Shown here in pieces: positions 9,135 to 18,272 of a stretch of 64,000 nucleotides of DNA (the first letter of the stretch is position 1; the number at the start of each line of letters is the position of its first letter). The translations under genes were made by a program, and so were the position numbers. This DNA comes from Arthrobacter sp. FW306-2-2C-D06B (GTDB lineage: Bacteria; Actinomycetota; Actinomycetes; Actinomycetales; Micrococcaceae): positions 1,426,001 through 1,490,000 of the forward strand of contig NZ_CP084560.1 in the NCBI RefSeq assembly GCF_021789175.1, written 5' to 3'. The notes beneath the pieces were generated by a model that saw only the letters and a program-made list of their open reading frames with translations, was not told the DNA's origin and searched no databases.

Positions 9135-10547
9135 CTAGGCCTTGGCGTCAGCGAGTTCGCGGGTGTCCTCGGATGCCTCCGGAGACTCGGTCTCGGCCGC
9201 GAACGCCGTTCCCTTGCGTGGCGCGTTGTAGAGCGATTCGTCGAGGATTCCCTGCCGTTTGGCCACGATGGCCGGAACCAGCGACTGTCCTGCGACGTTG
9301 ACGGCCGTGCGGCCCATGTCCAGGATGGGGTCGATCGCGAGGAGGAGCCCGACGCCGGCAAGCGGCAGCCCCAGCGTGGACAGGGTCAGCGTGAGCATGA
9401 CGACGGCGCCCGTGGTGCCTGCCGTTGCCGCCGAACCAAGGACCGAAACCACCACGATCAACAGATACTGGCTGAAGTCCAGGTTGATGCCGAAGAACTG
9501 GGCAACGAAAATCGCAGCAACGGCCGGGTAGATGGCGGCGCAACCGTCCATCTTGGTGGTGGCGCCGAGCGGCACGGCGAAGGATGCGTAACCCTGGGGA
9601 ACTCCGAGGTTGCGTTCGGTGACGCGCTGCGTGAGCGGCAGCGTGCCGATCGAGGACCGGGAGACAAATGCCAGCTGCACGGCGGGCCACACGCCCGAGA
9701 AGTACTGCTTGACGGACAGCCCATGGGTCTTGACCAGGATAGGGTAGACGACGAAGAGCACCAGGGCCAGGCCCGCGTAGATGGCCACGGTGAACTTGCC
9801 GAGCGAACCGATCGTGTCCCAACCGTAGACGGCCACTGCGTTGCCGATCAGGCCGATGGTGCCCAGCGGGGCGATGCGGATGATCCACCAGAGGACCTTC
9901 TGAATGACCGCCAGGGCGGAAGCATTGAGGTTGAGGAACGGTTCGGCCTGCTTGCCGACCTTCAGGGCGGCGACGCCGACAGCGATGGCGATGACCAGGA
10001 TCTGGAGCACATTGAAGCTGACCGACGTGCTGGCGACGCCGTCCGTGACGCTTGTGCTCGCGCCAATGCCGAGGAAGTTCTTGGGGAAGAGGCCGGTGAG
10101 GAATGCCCACCAGTCGCCGGTCTTTCCGGCGTACTCGGCCTTCTTGGTGATGCCGGTGCCGGAGCCCGGCTGCAGGAGCACGCCAAGTCCGATGCCGATC
10201 ATCACGGCGATGAGCGAGGTGATGGCGAACCAGAGCAAGGTGTTCCACGCCAATTTCGCCGCATTGGACACTTGGCGGAGGTTCGCGATCGAACTCACCA
10301 CTGCGGTGAAGATCAAGGGCACGACGGCGGTCTGCAGCAGCGAGACGTAGCTCGAGCCGATCGTCTGAAGCGTGGCGCCGAGTCCGTTGGGAGCCTTCGT
10401 GGTGCTACCGGTGGCCTTGGCCAGGAGACCGAGTGCCAGGCCGATCACCAGGGCCGCGATGATCTGGACACCGAAGGACGTTGCCCACTTGGGAAGCCGG
10501 GACCCAGTCTTTCCGGCGGAAGTCAAAGTGTTGGATGAATTGCTCAC
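9135..10547 (-). CDS. Dicarboxylate/amino acid:cation symporter (DAACS; GltP/DctA-like)
   Basis: Sodium- or proton-coupled uptake carrier of 470 residues for glutamate, aspartate or C4-dicarboxylates in the cytoplasmic membrane. It has the family hallmarks in order: the serine-rich hairpin SRSSIGTLPLTQRV (about 295-310), the GATTKMDG segment (the family NMDG-like motif) near 335, and DPILDMGRTAVNVAG near 410, which in this family binds the substrate amino and carboxyl groups. Both ends carry short hydrophilic extensions. The gene lies alone between a palindromic repeat (upstream) and a strong hairpin (downstream). Substrate choice between dicarboxylate and glutamate is open. Confidence 0.9.
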   Translation of the reverse strand: MSNSSNTLTSAGKTGSRLPKWATSFGVQIIAALVIGLALGLLAKATGSTTKAPNGLGATLQTIGSSYVSLLQTAVVPLIFTAVVSSIANLRQVSNAAKLAWNTLLWFAITSLIAVMIGIGLGVLLQPGSGTGITKKAEYAGKTGDWWAFLTGLFPKNFLGIGASTSVTDGVASTSVSFNVLQILVIAIAVGVAALKVGKQAEPFLNLNASALAVIQKVLWWIIRIAPLGTIGLIGNAVAVYGWDTIGSLGKFTVAIYAGLALVLFVVYPILVKTHGLSVKQYFSGVWPAVQLAFVSRSSIGTLPLTQRVTERNLGVPQGYASFAVPLGATTKMDGCAAIYPAVAAIFVAQFFGINLDFSQYLLIVVVSVLGSAATAGTTGAVVMLTLTLSTLGLPLAGVGLLLAIDPILDMGRTAVNVAGQSLVPAIVAKRQGILDESLYNAPRKGTAFAAETESPEASEDTRELADAKA

Positions 10548-10711
10548 CGGAACAAACTAGGCCCCGAAAAATACCACCGCGACCCGACGTTGAGAAATGT
10601 TACATTCCCAAATTCGAGCCGCCACCGTACAAGCCCGCGAATTCGCCGCCAATCCACCCATTTATGAAGTTATTCCCGGACGGAATGTGGGGAATGTCTC
10701 GTACGTCTCAG

Positions 10712-10777
10712 CCCATCTGACTCGCATTTGTTGTCGTTCTGAGCCTCCAAAACGACAACAAATGCGAGTCAGTTGGG
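10712..10777. repeat. Family A palindrome, copy A1
   Basis: Arms of 27 bases (10712-10738 and 10751-10777) with one mismatch and a 12-base loop that contains TGAGCC. The variable arm positions read TTTGTT between GCA and GTCGTT. It begins one base beyond the TGA stop of the DUF885 gene (10778-10780) and lies upstream of the symporter gene. The likely role is a transcription terminator for the DUF885 gene. Confidence 0.9.
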
Positions 10778-12463
10778 TCACCCCAGCAGCGCCCGGCGAA
10801 GCGTATCCAGGCCAACAGAGCCAATGTTCAGTGCATCCGTGTGGAAGGATTTCAGGTCGAATCCCTCGCGGCGTTCGAGCTCAGCCCGGATTTCTTCCCA
10901 AAGCCGCTGCCCCACCTTGTACGACGGAGCCTGGCCCGGCCAGCCGAGGTACCGGGTGAATTCGAACTGGAGCTGGCCCGCGCTGATGGGAAGGTTGGCC
11001 TTGAGGAATTCGAAGCCCTTGTCCGAGGTCCACGTCCCGCTGCCCCAACGTTCTGGAACTTCCAGCTCGAGGTGGACGCCGATATCGAACACCACGCGGG
11101 CGGCGCGCATGCGCTGCATGTCCAGCATGCCCATGTGGTCGCCCGGGTCCTTGAGGTAGCCGAGTTCCAGCATGAGCTTTTCGGCATAGAGGGCCCAGCC
11201 TTCGCCGTGCCCGGAGACCCAGCAGACGTTCCGGCGCCAGTTGTTGAGGAGCTCGCGGCGGTAGACGGCGGTGGCCACCTGGAGGTGGTGGCCGGGGACG
11301 CCTTCGTGGAACACCGTGGTGGTTTCGGCCCAGGTGGTGAAGGTGTCTTCGCCGGCGGGAACGGACCACCACATGCGGCCGGGCCGGGAGAAGTCGTCGG
11401 AGGGACCTGTGTAGTAGATGCCGCCTTCGTCCGTGGGCGCAATGCGGCATTCGAGCGTCTTCATGATGTCCGGGATCTCGAAGTGCACGTCGGCCAGTTC
11501 GGCGACTGCGCGGTCCGAGAGTTCCTGCATCCAGGCCTTGAGGGCATCGGTGCCCTTGATTTGCCGCTCGGGATCGTTGTCGAGGATGGCTTTGGCTTCC
11601 TCGATCGACGCGCCGGGCTTGATTTGCCCGGCTACGCGCTCCTGTTCGGCAATGAGCCTGTCGAGTTCCTGCACGCCCCAGGCGTACGTTTCCTCCAGGT
11701 CCACGGTTGCTCCGAGGAACAAACGTGAGGCCAATGCGTAGCGCTCGCGGCCCACGGCGTCCTTTTCCGGAGCAAAGGGCAGAAGCTCCGCTTCGAGGAA
11801 GGCGGCGAGGCGCAAGTAAGCGGAACGCGCGACGGCGGCACCGGCGTCGAGCTTTTCCTGCAGTTCCGCAGGCAGCGGCTGGCCGTCGATGGTCGCTCCG
11901 GCGGCGAGCTTGGCGAAAAAGCCGTCCTCGGCCGCGTATTTGCTGGTCTGTTCGATGACGATCTTGACTTGGCGGGCCGCGGAGACTTTCCCTGCGTCCC
12001 TGGCCGAACGAAGGGAAACGATGTACCCGTCGATCGCTTCAGCGATGTTGGCCGCGCGGCCGGCGATGTGCTCCCAGTGTTCGGCAGTGTCGGTGGGCAT
12101 GAGGTCGAAGATCGCGCGGATGATTTGGGCCGGAGACTCGATGTTGTTCAGGTCCGCGGCGTCCCAACCGGACTCGTGGATTTCGAGGGCCAGGCCAAGC
12201 CGTTCCCGCATCGCGTCAAGGGTGACGACATCGGAGGCGTCCGTCGGTTCGAGCGCGGCCAGCTCGTCCAGGGTGCGGCGCGCTGCCTTGGCGAATGACT
12301 CCGCGCCGGCAGGCGAGAAGTCCTGGTACTCGGTTTCGTGTCCGGGCAGGCCGAGGGTGGTGGCGAGGGTCGGGTTGAGGGCAAGAAGGGTGTCCGTGTA
12401 GGCGTCGGCGACCGCATCGATGGCAGTCTGGAGGCGTGCCGGAGCTGTGTTAGGAGTAGTCAC
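10778..12463 (-). CDS. DUF885 family protein, putative metallopeptidase-like
   Basis: Cytoplasmic protein of 561 residues (no signal peptide or membrane helix) of the DUF885 family, common in actinobacteria and not well characterised. The family's hallmark is present near residue 375: TTVFHEGVPGHHLQ, with a His-Glu and a downstream His pair resembling a zinc-peptidase site. A conserved ERWGSGTW/KGFEF region and a C-terminal LGWPGQAPSYKVGQRLWEEIR block follow. The start is GTG at 12463; its ribosome site (GTGGG) is poor, so the true start could be slightly downstream. Peptidase activity is an inference from the motif. Palindromic family A repeats flank the gene on both sides. Confidence 0.83.
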   Translation of the reverse strand: MTTPNTAPARLQTAIDAVADAYTDTLLALNPTLATTLGLPGHETEYQDFSPAGAESFAKAARRTLDELAALEPTDASDVVTLDAMRERLGLALEIHESGWDAADLNNIESPAQIIRAIFDLMPTDTAEHWEHIAGRAANIAEAIDGYIVSLRSARDAGKVSAARQVKIVIEQTSKYAAEDGFFAKLAAGATIDGQPLPAELQEKLDAGAAVARSAYLRLAAFLEAELLPFAPEKDAVGRERYALASRLFLGATVDLEETYAWGVQELDRLIAEQERVAGQIKPGASIEEAKAILDNDPERQIKGTDALKAWMQELSDRAVAELADVHFEIPDIMKTLECRIAPTDEGGIYYTGPSDDFSRPGRMWWSVPAGEDTFTTWAETTTVFHEGVPGHHLQVATAVYRRELLNNWRRNVCWVSGHGEGWALYAEKLMLELGYLKDPGDHMGMLDMQRMRAARVVFDIGVHLELEVPERWGSGTWTSDKGFEFLKANLPISAGQLQFEFTRYLGWPGQAPSYKVGQRLWEEIRAELERREGFDLKSFHTDALNIGSVGLDTLRRALLG

Positions 12464-12526
12464 CCCACGAGCCTAACCGCGACAACTCTCTTGTGAAAGG
12501 GTTGTTGCAGATATCCCGGAGGCCAA

Positions 12527-12592
12527 CCCAACTGGCTGGCATTTAATGTCGTTCTGAGCCTTCAGAACGACATTAAATGCGAGCTAGTTGGG
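12527..12592. repeat. Family A palindrome, copy A2
   Basis: Arms of 31 bases (12527-12557 and 12562-12592) with two mismatches. Variable positions read TTTAAT in place of TTTGTT, matched in the other arm. It lies 12 bases past the accE stop (12605) and before the DUF885 start, as expected for a terminator between two genes in the same direction. Confidence 0.88.
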
Positions 12593-12604
12593 TCACCATG
12601 GAAC

Positions 12605-12847
12605 TTAGCCCCGGCTTCGCTTCCAGGCGCCTGGCCCCGGCGTGGGGTCCATGCGCAATTGCTGCCGTCGCAGCCAGTGCCGCGTGCTCGGTTTGGGAGC
12701 TTCGGCTTCCTCCGGCGATCCAAGGGAAGCGACGACGGCGGCAAGGGCCGCGAGCTCTTCCGGCGTCGGGTTTCCCTTGACGACTGAAAGCAAGGGCTCG
12801 GCCGGCGCCGCGTCCGTCGGGCTGGGAACGTTCTCTTCGACGCTCAC
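12605..12847 (-). CDS. accE: Acyl-CoA carboxylase epsilon subunit
   Basis: Small actinobacterial subunit (80 residues) that binds the carboxylase beta subunit and stabilises the alpha-beta complex. It has the family signature [19 protein letters not shown] at residues 22-40, followed by a basic Trp-containing tail ([12 protein letters not shown]). GTG at 12847 overlaps the accD stop codon (GTGA), which shows translational coupling and settles the start. The N-terminal 20 residues are acidic and Pro-rich, as in other epsilon subunits. A palindromic repeat follows the gene. Confidence 0.88.
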   Translation of the reverse strand: MSVEENVPSPTDAAPAEPLLSVVKGNPTPEELAALAAVVASLGSPEEAEAPKPSTRHWLRRQQLRMDPTPGPGAWKRSRG

Positions 12848-14427
12848 AGGGGGATGTTTCCGTGCTTCTTGGTGGGCAGGCTGGCGCGCTTGTCGCGAAG
12901 GGCACGGAGGCCCTTGATGATCTGGATGCGGGTCTCCGACGGCACGATGACGGCGTCGACGTAGCCAAGCTCGGCTGCCTGGTAGGGGTTGAGGAGTTCT
13001 TCCTCGTACTGGCGGATGATCTCGGCACGCTTGCCTTCGACGTCGCCACCCGCCTCGGCGACGGCCGCAAGGTCGCGGCGGTACAGGATGTTGACGGCAC
13101 CTTGGGCGCCCATGACGCCGATCTGGGCCGTCGGCCACGCGAGGTTGAGGTCGGCTCCAAGCTTCTTTGAACCCATCACGATGTACGCTCCGCCGTAGGC
13201 CTTGCGGGTGATGACCGTCAGCTTGGGCACGGTGGCCTCGGCATACGCGTAAAGCAGCTTGGCTCCGCGGCGGATGATGCCCTGGAATTCCTGGTCCTTG
13301 CCGGGCAGGAAGCCGGGGACGTCCACCAAGGTGATGATGGGAACGTTGAAGGCATCACAGTGGCGGACAAAGCGGGCTGCCTTTTCCGAAGCGGAGATAT
13401 CCAGGGTGCCGGCGAACTGCATCGGCTGGTTGGCCACGATCCCGACCGTGTGGCCTTCAACCCGGCCATAGCCGATGATCACGTTGGGGGCGTAGAGGGA
13501 CTGCATTTCGAGGAAATGGGCGTCATCCACGATCTGCTCGATGACCTTGCGCATGTCGTACGGCTGATTGGCGGAGTCCGGAATGAGCGTGTCCAGGGCG
13601 AGGTCGTCGTCGTCGAGCTCCAGTTCTTGCTCGTGCTCCAGGACGGGGGCCTCGGAGAGGTTGTTGGACGGCAGGAAGTCAAGGAGTTCGCGGACGAACT
13701 CGATCGCGTCGGCTTCGTCGCTGGCGAGGTACGTCGCGGTGCCGGTGGTGGCGTTGTGCTGGCGCGCGCCGCCGAGGGTTTCCATGTCCACGTCTTCGCC
13801 GGTGACGGTCTTGATGACGTCAGGGCCGGTGATGAACATGTGGGAGGTCTTGTCCACCATCACGACGTAGTCGGTGAGGGCGGGGGAGTAGGCGGCGCCG
13901 CCGGCGCACGGGCCCATGATGAGGGAAATCTGGGGGACGACGCCGGAAGCATGGACGTTGTTGCGGAAGATGTCGGCGAACATCGCGAGTGAGGCGACGC
14001 CTTCCTGGATGCGAGCACCGCCGCCGTCGTTGATGCCCACCATCGGGCAGCCGTTGCGGAGGGCGAACTCCTGGACTTTGACGATCTTTTCGCCGTTGAC
14101 CTGGCTCAGGGAGCCGCCGTAGACGCTGAATTCCTGGCTGTAGATGGCGACGAGGCGGCCGTCGACGGTGCCGTAGCCTGAGACGACGCCATCGCCGAGG
14201 GGTTTCTTCTTCTCCATGCCGAACGCGGTGGAGCGGTGGACGGCCAAGGCGTCGAACTCCACGAACGAATCTTCGTCGAGGAGCATGTCGATGCGTTCGC
14301 GCGCGGTGTTCTTGCCGCGGGCATGCTGCTTCTCGATGGCTTCGGGGCCGGAGGGTTGCTCTGCACGGGCCTGGCGGTCGCGGAAGTCGGCAATCTTTCC
14401 CGCTGTCGTTGTCAGATCGTGGCTCAT
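12844..14427 (-). CDS. accD5: Acyl-CoA carboxylase beta subunit (carboxyltransferase)
   Basis: Carboxyltransferase of 527 residues that moves CO2 from carboxybiotin to acetyl- or propionyl-CoA. The crotonase-like fold is duplicated. The N-domain has [33 protein letters not shown] (acyl-CoA oxyanion pocket) and [20 protein letters not shown]. The C-domain has [20 protein letters not shown] and [17 protein letters not shown] 14427 is preferred over TTG 14430 because GGAG lies eight bases upstream. It is the first gene of accD-accE and works with accA3 at 2.4 kb. In the C-domain pocket 'DVPGFLPG' is followed by acidic residues, as in propionyl-type enzymes, but substrate cannot be settled. The symbol follows synteny with the mycobacterial gene. 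Confidence 0.93.
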   Translation of the reverse strand: MSHDLTTTAGKIADFRDRQARAEQPSGPEAIEKQHARGKNTARERIDMLLDEDSFVEFDALAVHRSTAFGMEKKKPLGDGVVSGYGTVDGRLVAIYSQEFSVYGGSLSQVNGEKIVKVQEFALRNGCPMVGINDGGGARIQEGVASLAMFADIFRNNVHASGVVPQISLIMGPCAGGAAYSPALTDYVVMVDKTSHMFITGPDVIKTVTGEDVDMETLGGARQHNATTGTATYLASDEADAIEFVRELLDFLPSNNLSEAPVLEHEQELELDDDDLALDTLIPDSANQPYDMRKVIEQIVDDAHFLEMQSLYAPNVIIGYGRVEGHTVGIVANQPMQFAGTLDISASEKAARFVRHCDAFNVPIITLVDVPGFLPGKDQEFQGIIRRGAKLLYAYAEATVPKLTVITRKAYGGAYIVMGSKKLGADLNLAWPTAQIGVMGAQGAVNILYRRDLAAVAEAGGDVEGKRAEIIRQYEEELLNPYQAAELGYVDAVIVPSETRIQIIKGLRALRDKRASLPTKKHGNIPL

Positions 14428-14599
14428 CAAATGTCTCCGGCTCTGTAGCTGATTTACGCTGGCACTGCTTCGTTAGGCATGCGCTCTTAAGTAGCATCCG
14501 TACAAAGTGCGGGCCCTGTTGGCTAGTCTAATGACGCAAAAGCCACAGACCGCTGTAGAAACCCTACAATTTTCCGACTTCAAGTCGAGCATCAAGCAA

Positions 14600-14617
14600 T
14601 GTTACTCGCCAGTAACA
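14600..14617. promoter_or_regulatory. Candidate operator between accD and the SDR gene
   Basis: Perfect dyad TGTTACT-CGCC-AGTAACA (7-base arms, 4-base spacer) 22 bases before the SDR start codon, in the divergent region shared with accD. Its size is typical of TetR-family operators. No TetR gene is adjacent, so the regulator would be encoded elsewhere. Confidence 0.55.
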
Positions 14618-14638
14618 TAGTTGCGTTACAGTGTCCTC

Positions 14639-15535
14639 ATGACCTCAAGCAACGATGCTTCTGCAAACCGTGCCCTTCCCTACCAGGCGCATGCATCACT
14701 GAAGGGCCGCACCATCCTCATGTCCGGCGGCAGCCGCGGCATCGGCTTGGCAATCGCCACCCGCGCGGCCCGCGACGGCGCCAATATCGTCATCATGGCC
14801 AAGACCGGAGAACCCCACCCCAAGCTGGAAGGAACGGTCTTCACGGCCGCCGAGCAACTGGAAGCAGCCGGCGGCCAGGCGCTGCCGCTCGTGGGAGACG
14901 TCCGCAACGACGGCGACGTTGCCGCGGCGGTTGCCGCCGCCGTCGAACGCTTTGGCGGAATCGACGTCGTCATCAACAACGCCTCGGCGATAGATCTCTC
15001 CCGCACTGACGCGATTGACATGAAACGCTATGACCTCATGCAGGACATCAACGTCCGGGGGACGTTCCTGCTGTCCAAGCTCGCGCTTCCGGCCCTGCGG
15101 AGATCGGGCAACGGCCACATCTTGACTCTTTCCCCTCCGTTGAACCTTGACCCGAAATGGGCCGGCATGCATTTGGCCTACACCATGGCCAAGTACGGTA
15201 TGAGCCTCACCACTCTGGGACTGGCCGAAGAACTCAAGAACGACGGCGTGTCGGTCAACTCGCTGTGGCCCTGCACCCTGATCGACACTGCCGCCATCCG
15301 GAATATGCCTGGCGGGGAACAGATCGTCCAAGCCGCCCGAGGCTCGGACATCATGGCCGACGCGGCCCACGCTGTCCTGACCGGGGCGCATCTGACCGCA
15401 GACTCAGCCGGTTCGGCAAGTTCGGGCAACTTCTACACGGACGAACAGGTGTTGCGGGCTGCGGGTGTTTCGGACTTCAGGCCCTACAGTCTGGGGGCCC
15501 CGGAGGAGAAGCTGGTGCCGGATATCTTCCTCTAA
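14639..15535 (+). CDS. Short-chain dehydrogenase/reductase, HSDL2-like
   Basis: Cytoplasmic NAD(P)-dependent oxidoreductase of 298 residues. Cofactor motif GGSRGIGLAIA is near residue 30 and NNASA near 118. The catalytic serine is in ILTLSPP near 162, and the YTMAK tyrosine-lysine pair near 180. The long segment after the cofactor site (MAKTGEPHPKLEGTVFTAAE) is typical of the HSDL2/SDR13C group, which is linked to fatty-acid metabolism. ATG 14639 was chosen over an upstream TTG because that codon lies next to the dyad at 14600-14617. It is divergent from accD, consistent with lipid metabolism (inference). The substrate is unknown. Confidence 0.87.
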   Translation: MTSSNDASANRALPYQAHASLKGRTILMSGGSRGIGLAIATRAARDGANIVIMAKTGEPHPKLEGTVFTAAEQLEAAGGQALPLVGDVRNDGDVAAAVAAAVERFGGIDVVINNASAIDLSRTDAIDMKRYDLMQDINVRGTFLLSKLALPALRRSGNGHILTLSPPLNLDPKWAGMHLAYTMAKYGMSLTTLGLAEELKNDGVSVNSLWPCTLIDTAAIRNMPGGEQIVQAARGSDIMADAAHAVLTGAHLTADSAGSASSGNFYTDEQVLRAAGVSDFRPYSLGAPEEKLVPDIFL

Positions 15536-15582
15536 GCGGACAACTTCTTCCGGGACCAGCCTGGCTGGATAGGATTCTGTCT

Positions 15583-16491
15583 ATGGATGCCGAACAGCCT
15601 GCCAGCACCGAACCACGTGCCCCGCGCCCGGGCCTGGACCGTGATGCCCTGCTTCATCCCGACTTCCTCGCGGCCACCGGTATTTCGCAATTGAAGATCG
15701 TGGAGACCACCGGCTCCACGAACGCCGATCTGCTGCGCGCCGTCACCACCGAGCCCAAGGAATGGTCCGACCTCGCAGTCCTCACCGCCGAGCACCAGAC
15801 GGCGGCGCGGGGCCGGCTCGACCGTCATTGGGAATCTCCCGCACGTTCGGCGATTTCCGTTTCGATCGTCCTGCGCCCCGTGAATTCCGAAGGCCTGCCC
15901 GTCCCGACCCAGAGCTACTCCTGGCTCTCCCTCCTGGGTGCGCTGGCCTTGCGTGAGACGCTCCTGGAAACCGCCGGCCTGCCTGCCGAGATCAAGTGGC
16001 CCAACGACGTCCTCGTCCGGGGCAGGAAGATCGCCGGCATCCTGGCCCAGATGGGGCCGATGGGCGACGGCTCGGTTCCGGCGGTGATCCTGGGTACCGG
16101 CCTCAACGTCACGCTCGGCGAGGATGAATTGCCTGTCCCCACGGCAACCTCCCTTCTGCTTGAAGGTGCCACCACCACGGACCGCACCGTGCTTCTTCGG
16201 AACTATCTCTCCCGCTTCGCGTCGCTGTACCGCAGTTTCTGCAACGCCGACGGCGACCCTACAGCGGGATTGGCCGGCGGCTCCTCCCTGCACAAGCGGG
16301 TAGAAGCTGTCATGGTCACCTTGGGACGCGAAGTTAAAGCTCATCTGCCCGGCGACCACGAATTGGTGGGGCATGCGTCCAGGTTGGATGAATATGGTTC
16401 CCTTTTAGTGGTGGACCATGGTGGCCGCGAGCACGTCGTGACCGCCGGCGACGTTGTCCACCTGAGGGCTACCGAAAGCGGTTATGCGTAA
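15583..16491 (+). CDS. birA: Biotin--[acetyl-CoA-carboxylase] ligase
   Basis: Ligase of 302 residues that activates biotin with ATP and attaches it to the lysine of AccA3. The catalytic domain begins at about residue 30 and has TTGSTNADLL, the biotinyl-AMP loop ARGRLDRHW, IKWPNDVLVRGRKIAGIL and GTGLNV. A small C-terminal SH3-like domain ends in LLVVDHGGREHVVTAGDVVHLR. There is no N-terminal helix-turn-helix, only a Pro-rich leader, so this is a group I enzyme that should not repress biotin genes. The last eight bases overlap the next gene. Its place beside accD/accE matches other actinobacteria. Confidence 0.92.
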   Translation: MDAEQPASTEPRAPRPGLDRDALLHPDFLAATGISQLKIVETTGSTNADLLRAVTTEPKEWSDLAVLTAEHQTAARGRLDRHWESPARSAISVSIVLRPVNSEGLPVPTQSYSWLSLLGALALRETLLETAGLPAEIKWPNDVLVRGRKIAGILAQMGPMGDGSVPAVILGTGLNVTLGEDELPVPTATSLLLEGATTTDRTVLLRNYLSRFASLYRSFCNADGDPTAGLAGGSSLHKRVEAVMVTLGREVKAHLPGDHELVGHASRLDEYGSLLVVDHGGREHVVTAGDVVHLRATESGYA

Positions 16492-17119
16492 AGAGCTCCT
16501 GCGTGGGGAGCAAGTCATCGTGATCACGCGGCAGCAGCCCAGGATGCTTTTTGGTCCCGTCCTGGCGTTCATCCTGGTCCCCGCTGCGGCCGCCTTCGCC
16601 TGTGCCTGGATAGTCAAGGGCGGACCGGGCAAGTTGCTTCCGGTCATCACGAGCGACTGGACCCAATGGTTGGTCACCGCGTGCCTGGCCATCGTGGCGA
16701 TCGTGCTGCTCGGCTACAGCCTCCCGCGATTCATCCGCTGGCGTGGCATACGGTACATCCTGACAAGCGGCCGGATAGTTGCCCGTTTCGGAATGCTTCG
16801 CCGGGGCGACTGGCAGGTTCCGCTGGCCGCGGTGCGAAGCGTGGGTATCAAACAATCGCTGCTCCAACGGATATTGCGCTCCGGGAATATATCCTTGGAT
16901 ACCGGGCACCCCGGCGAGGCCGTCCTCGCGGACGTCCCGGAGGTCGGCAAGTTTCGAAGTTTCATCCTGGATGCCATGGCCGAGCTTCCGACGAATGTCA
17001 GGTTTGGCCCCGGCGCCGTGCCGGAGGCCGGCCATTTTGACAGTTTTGCTGGACCAGTTGACTACCCGGATGCCGCGTTGCCCTGGGATATGAGAGAAGG
17101 TGGAAGAGATGAGCGTTGA
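16484..17119 (+). CDS. Bacterial PH-domain membrane protein
   Basis: Membrane protein of 211 residues with a short cytoplasmic start (MRKELLRGEQVIVITRQQ) and two transmembrane helices at about 22-45 and 65-88. A bacterial PH domain follows, about 90-170: RGIRYILTSGRIVARFGMLRRGDWQVPLAAV split over conserved strands, then SGNISLDTG. The C-terminal 40 residues are hydrophilic. The role of this family is not established. The start overlaps birA by eight bases and the end overlaps the adenylate cyclase gene, so the genes are co-translated. A small membrane protein next to birA is also found in mycobacteria (recollection, not checked). Confidence 0.82.
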   Translation: MRKELLRGEQVIVITRQQPRMLFGPVLAFILVPAAAAFACAWIVKGGPGKLLPVITSDWTQWLVTACLAIVAIVLLGYSLPRFIRWRGIRYILTSGRIVARFGMLRRGDWQVPLAAVRSVGIKQSLLQRILRSGNISLDTGHPGEAVLADVPEVGKFRSFILDAMAELPTNVRFGPGAVPEAGHFDSFAGPVDYPDAALPWDMREGGRDER

Positions 17120-18272
17120 CGAGCAGGAGCCTGAGTACATGGACCACGAGCCCGACGCCGTGCCCGAACCTTCCGTGGACCAAGCACCAACGGGGGTCCT
17201 CCCCGTCGTGTCCCCGCCGACCGGGGCCCTGTCTTCAGAACGGCTTGCCATCAAGGCCCTGGAAACCAGGCTCCTGGGCGGCGAACGCAAACTCCGGCGA
17301 CGCGAAGTTGCGGCCGGAGCAGGTGTCTCGCTGTTGTCTGCCCGCAAGCTGTGGCGAGCCCTGGGTTTTCCCAACTTCGGCGACCAGGACGTCGCGTTCA
17401 CTGAGCGCGACCTCGCTGCGCTTTCCACCATCCTCGACCTTGTCCGCGCAGGAAAGCTCACCGAGGAAGCCGCCATTTCCGTGACGCGCGCGATCGGCCA
17501 GATGACCGACCGGATGGTGGTGTGGCAAGTCGAGGCCCTCATCGAAGACATGGTCATGCAGCAAGGCATTCCCGACGCCGTTGCCCGCAAACAGTTGGTC
17601 AATGAACTGCCCAACCTCGTCGATGCCATGGAAGAGATCCTCCTGTACTCGTGGCGGCGCCAGATGAACGCCGGTGTGCAGCGCCTGGCCGTCCGTGCAG
17701 AGGCAGGTCTTCAGGCCAGCGAAGCCGGCCGCGAAGGGGACGAAGACGATGCCCCTTTGCCCTTGGCGCGCGCCGTGGGCTTTGCCGACCTCGTCTCCTA
17801 CACGAGCCTGTCACGCCGAATGAACGAGAAAACCCTGGCCCAGTTGGTCCAGCGCTTCGAGAACAAGTGCGCGGAAATTATCTCCATCGGCGGCGGACGC
17901 CTCGTCAAGACCGTCGGCGACGAAGTTCTCTACATCGCCGAGACGCCGGCCGCCGGCGCTGAGATTTCCTTGGCCCTCGCCCAGGCCTTCACGGAAGACG
18001 AAATCCTGCCGGAAGCCCGCGTCGCCATGGTCTGGGGACGGATCCTTTCCCGTCTCGGCGATATTTACGGCCCCACTGTCAACCTCGCGGCCCGCCTCAC
18101 GGCCTTGGCTGAACCCGGCACGGTCCTCGTGGATGAGATGACCGCGGCAGCGCTGGTCCAGGACGAACGCTTCGTCCTGGTTCCGCAGACGGCCGAGAAC
18201 GTTCGCGGTTTCGGGGAAATCCTTCCCGTCCGGCTTGCCCGCGGACTCGGCAGGGGACTGGTTCTCGACTGA
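17109..18272 (+). CDS. Class III adenylate cyclase with Rv1264-type N-terminal regulatory domain
   Basis: Soluble cyclase of 387 residues making cAMP from ATP. The helical N-domain (about 45-200) has EVAAGAGVSLLSARKLWRALGFP and a following DVAFTERDL, which match the pH-sensing regulatory domain of mycobacterial Rv1264. The catalytic domain (about 215-380) keeps all key residues: metal aspartates in VGFADLVS (D227) and VGDEVLY (D271), adenine-selecting K267 and D318, and transition-state N325 and R329 in NLAARL. So it should be active, as a homodimer. ATG 17109 is preferred over GTG 17100 because of better spacing from AGAAGG. It overlaps the PH gene and touches the PP2C gene. Confidence 0.88.
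   Translation: MSVDEQEPEYMDHEPDAVPEPSVDQAPTGVLPVVSPPTGALSSERLAIKALETRLLGGERKLRRREVAAGAGVSLLSARKLWRALGFPNFGDQDVAFTERDLAALSTILDLVRAGKLTEEAAISVTRAIGQMTDRMVVWQVEALIEDMVMQQGIPDAVARKQLVNELPNLVDAMEEILLYSWRRQMNAGVQRLAVRAEAGLQASEAGREGDEDDAPLPLARAVGFADLVSYTSLSRRMNEKTLAQLVQRFENKCAEIISIGGGRLVKTVGDEVLYIAETPAAGAEISLALAQAFTEDEILPEARVAMVWGRILSRLGDIYGPTVNLAARLTALAEPGTVLVDEMTAAALVQDERFVLVPQTAENVRGFGEILPVRLARGLGRGLVLD

Noticed and set aside
10548-10711. Small gene upstream of the dicarboxylate symporter
   Set aside because: Short frames here have no ribosome site or recognisable domain and run into palindrome A1; it is more likely a promoter region.
5332-12463. Horizontally acquired genomic island
   Set aside because: No integrase, transposase, tRNA junction or clear change in base composition was seen; the block is noted only as a possible rearrangement.
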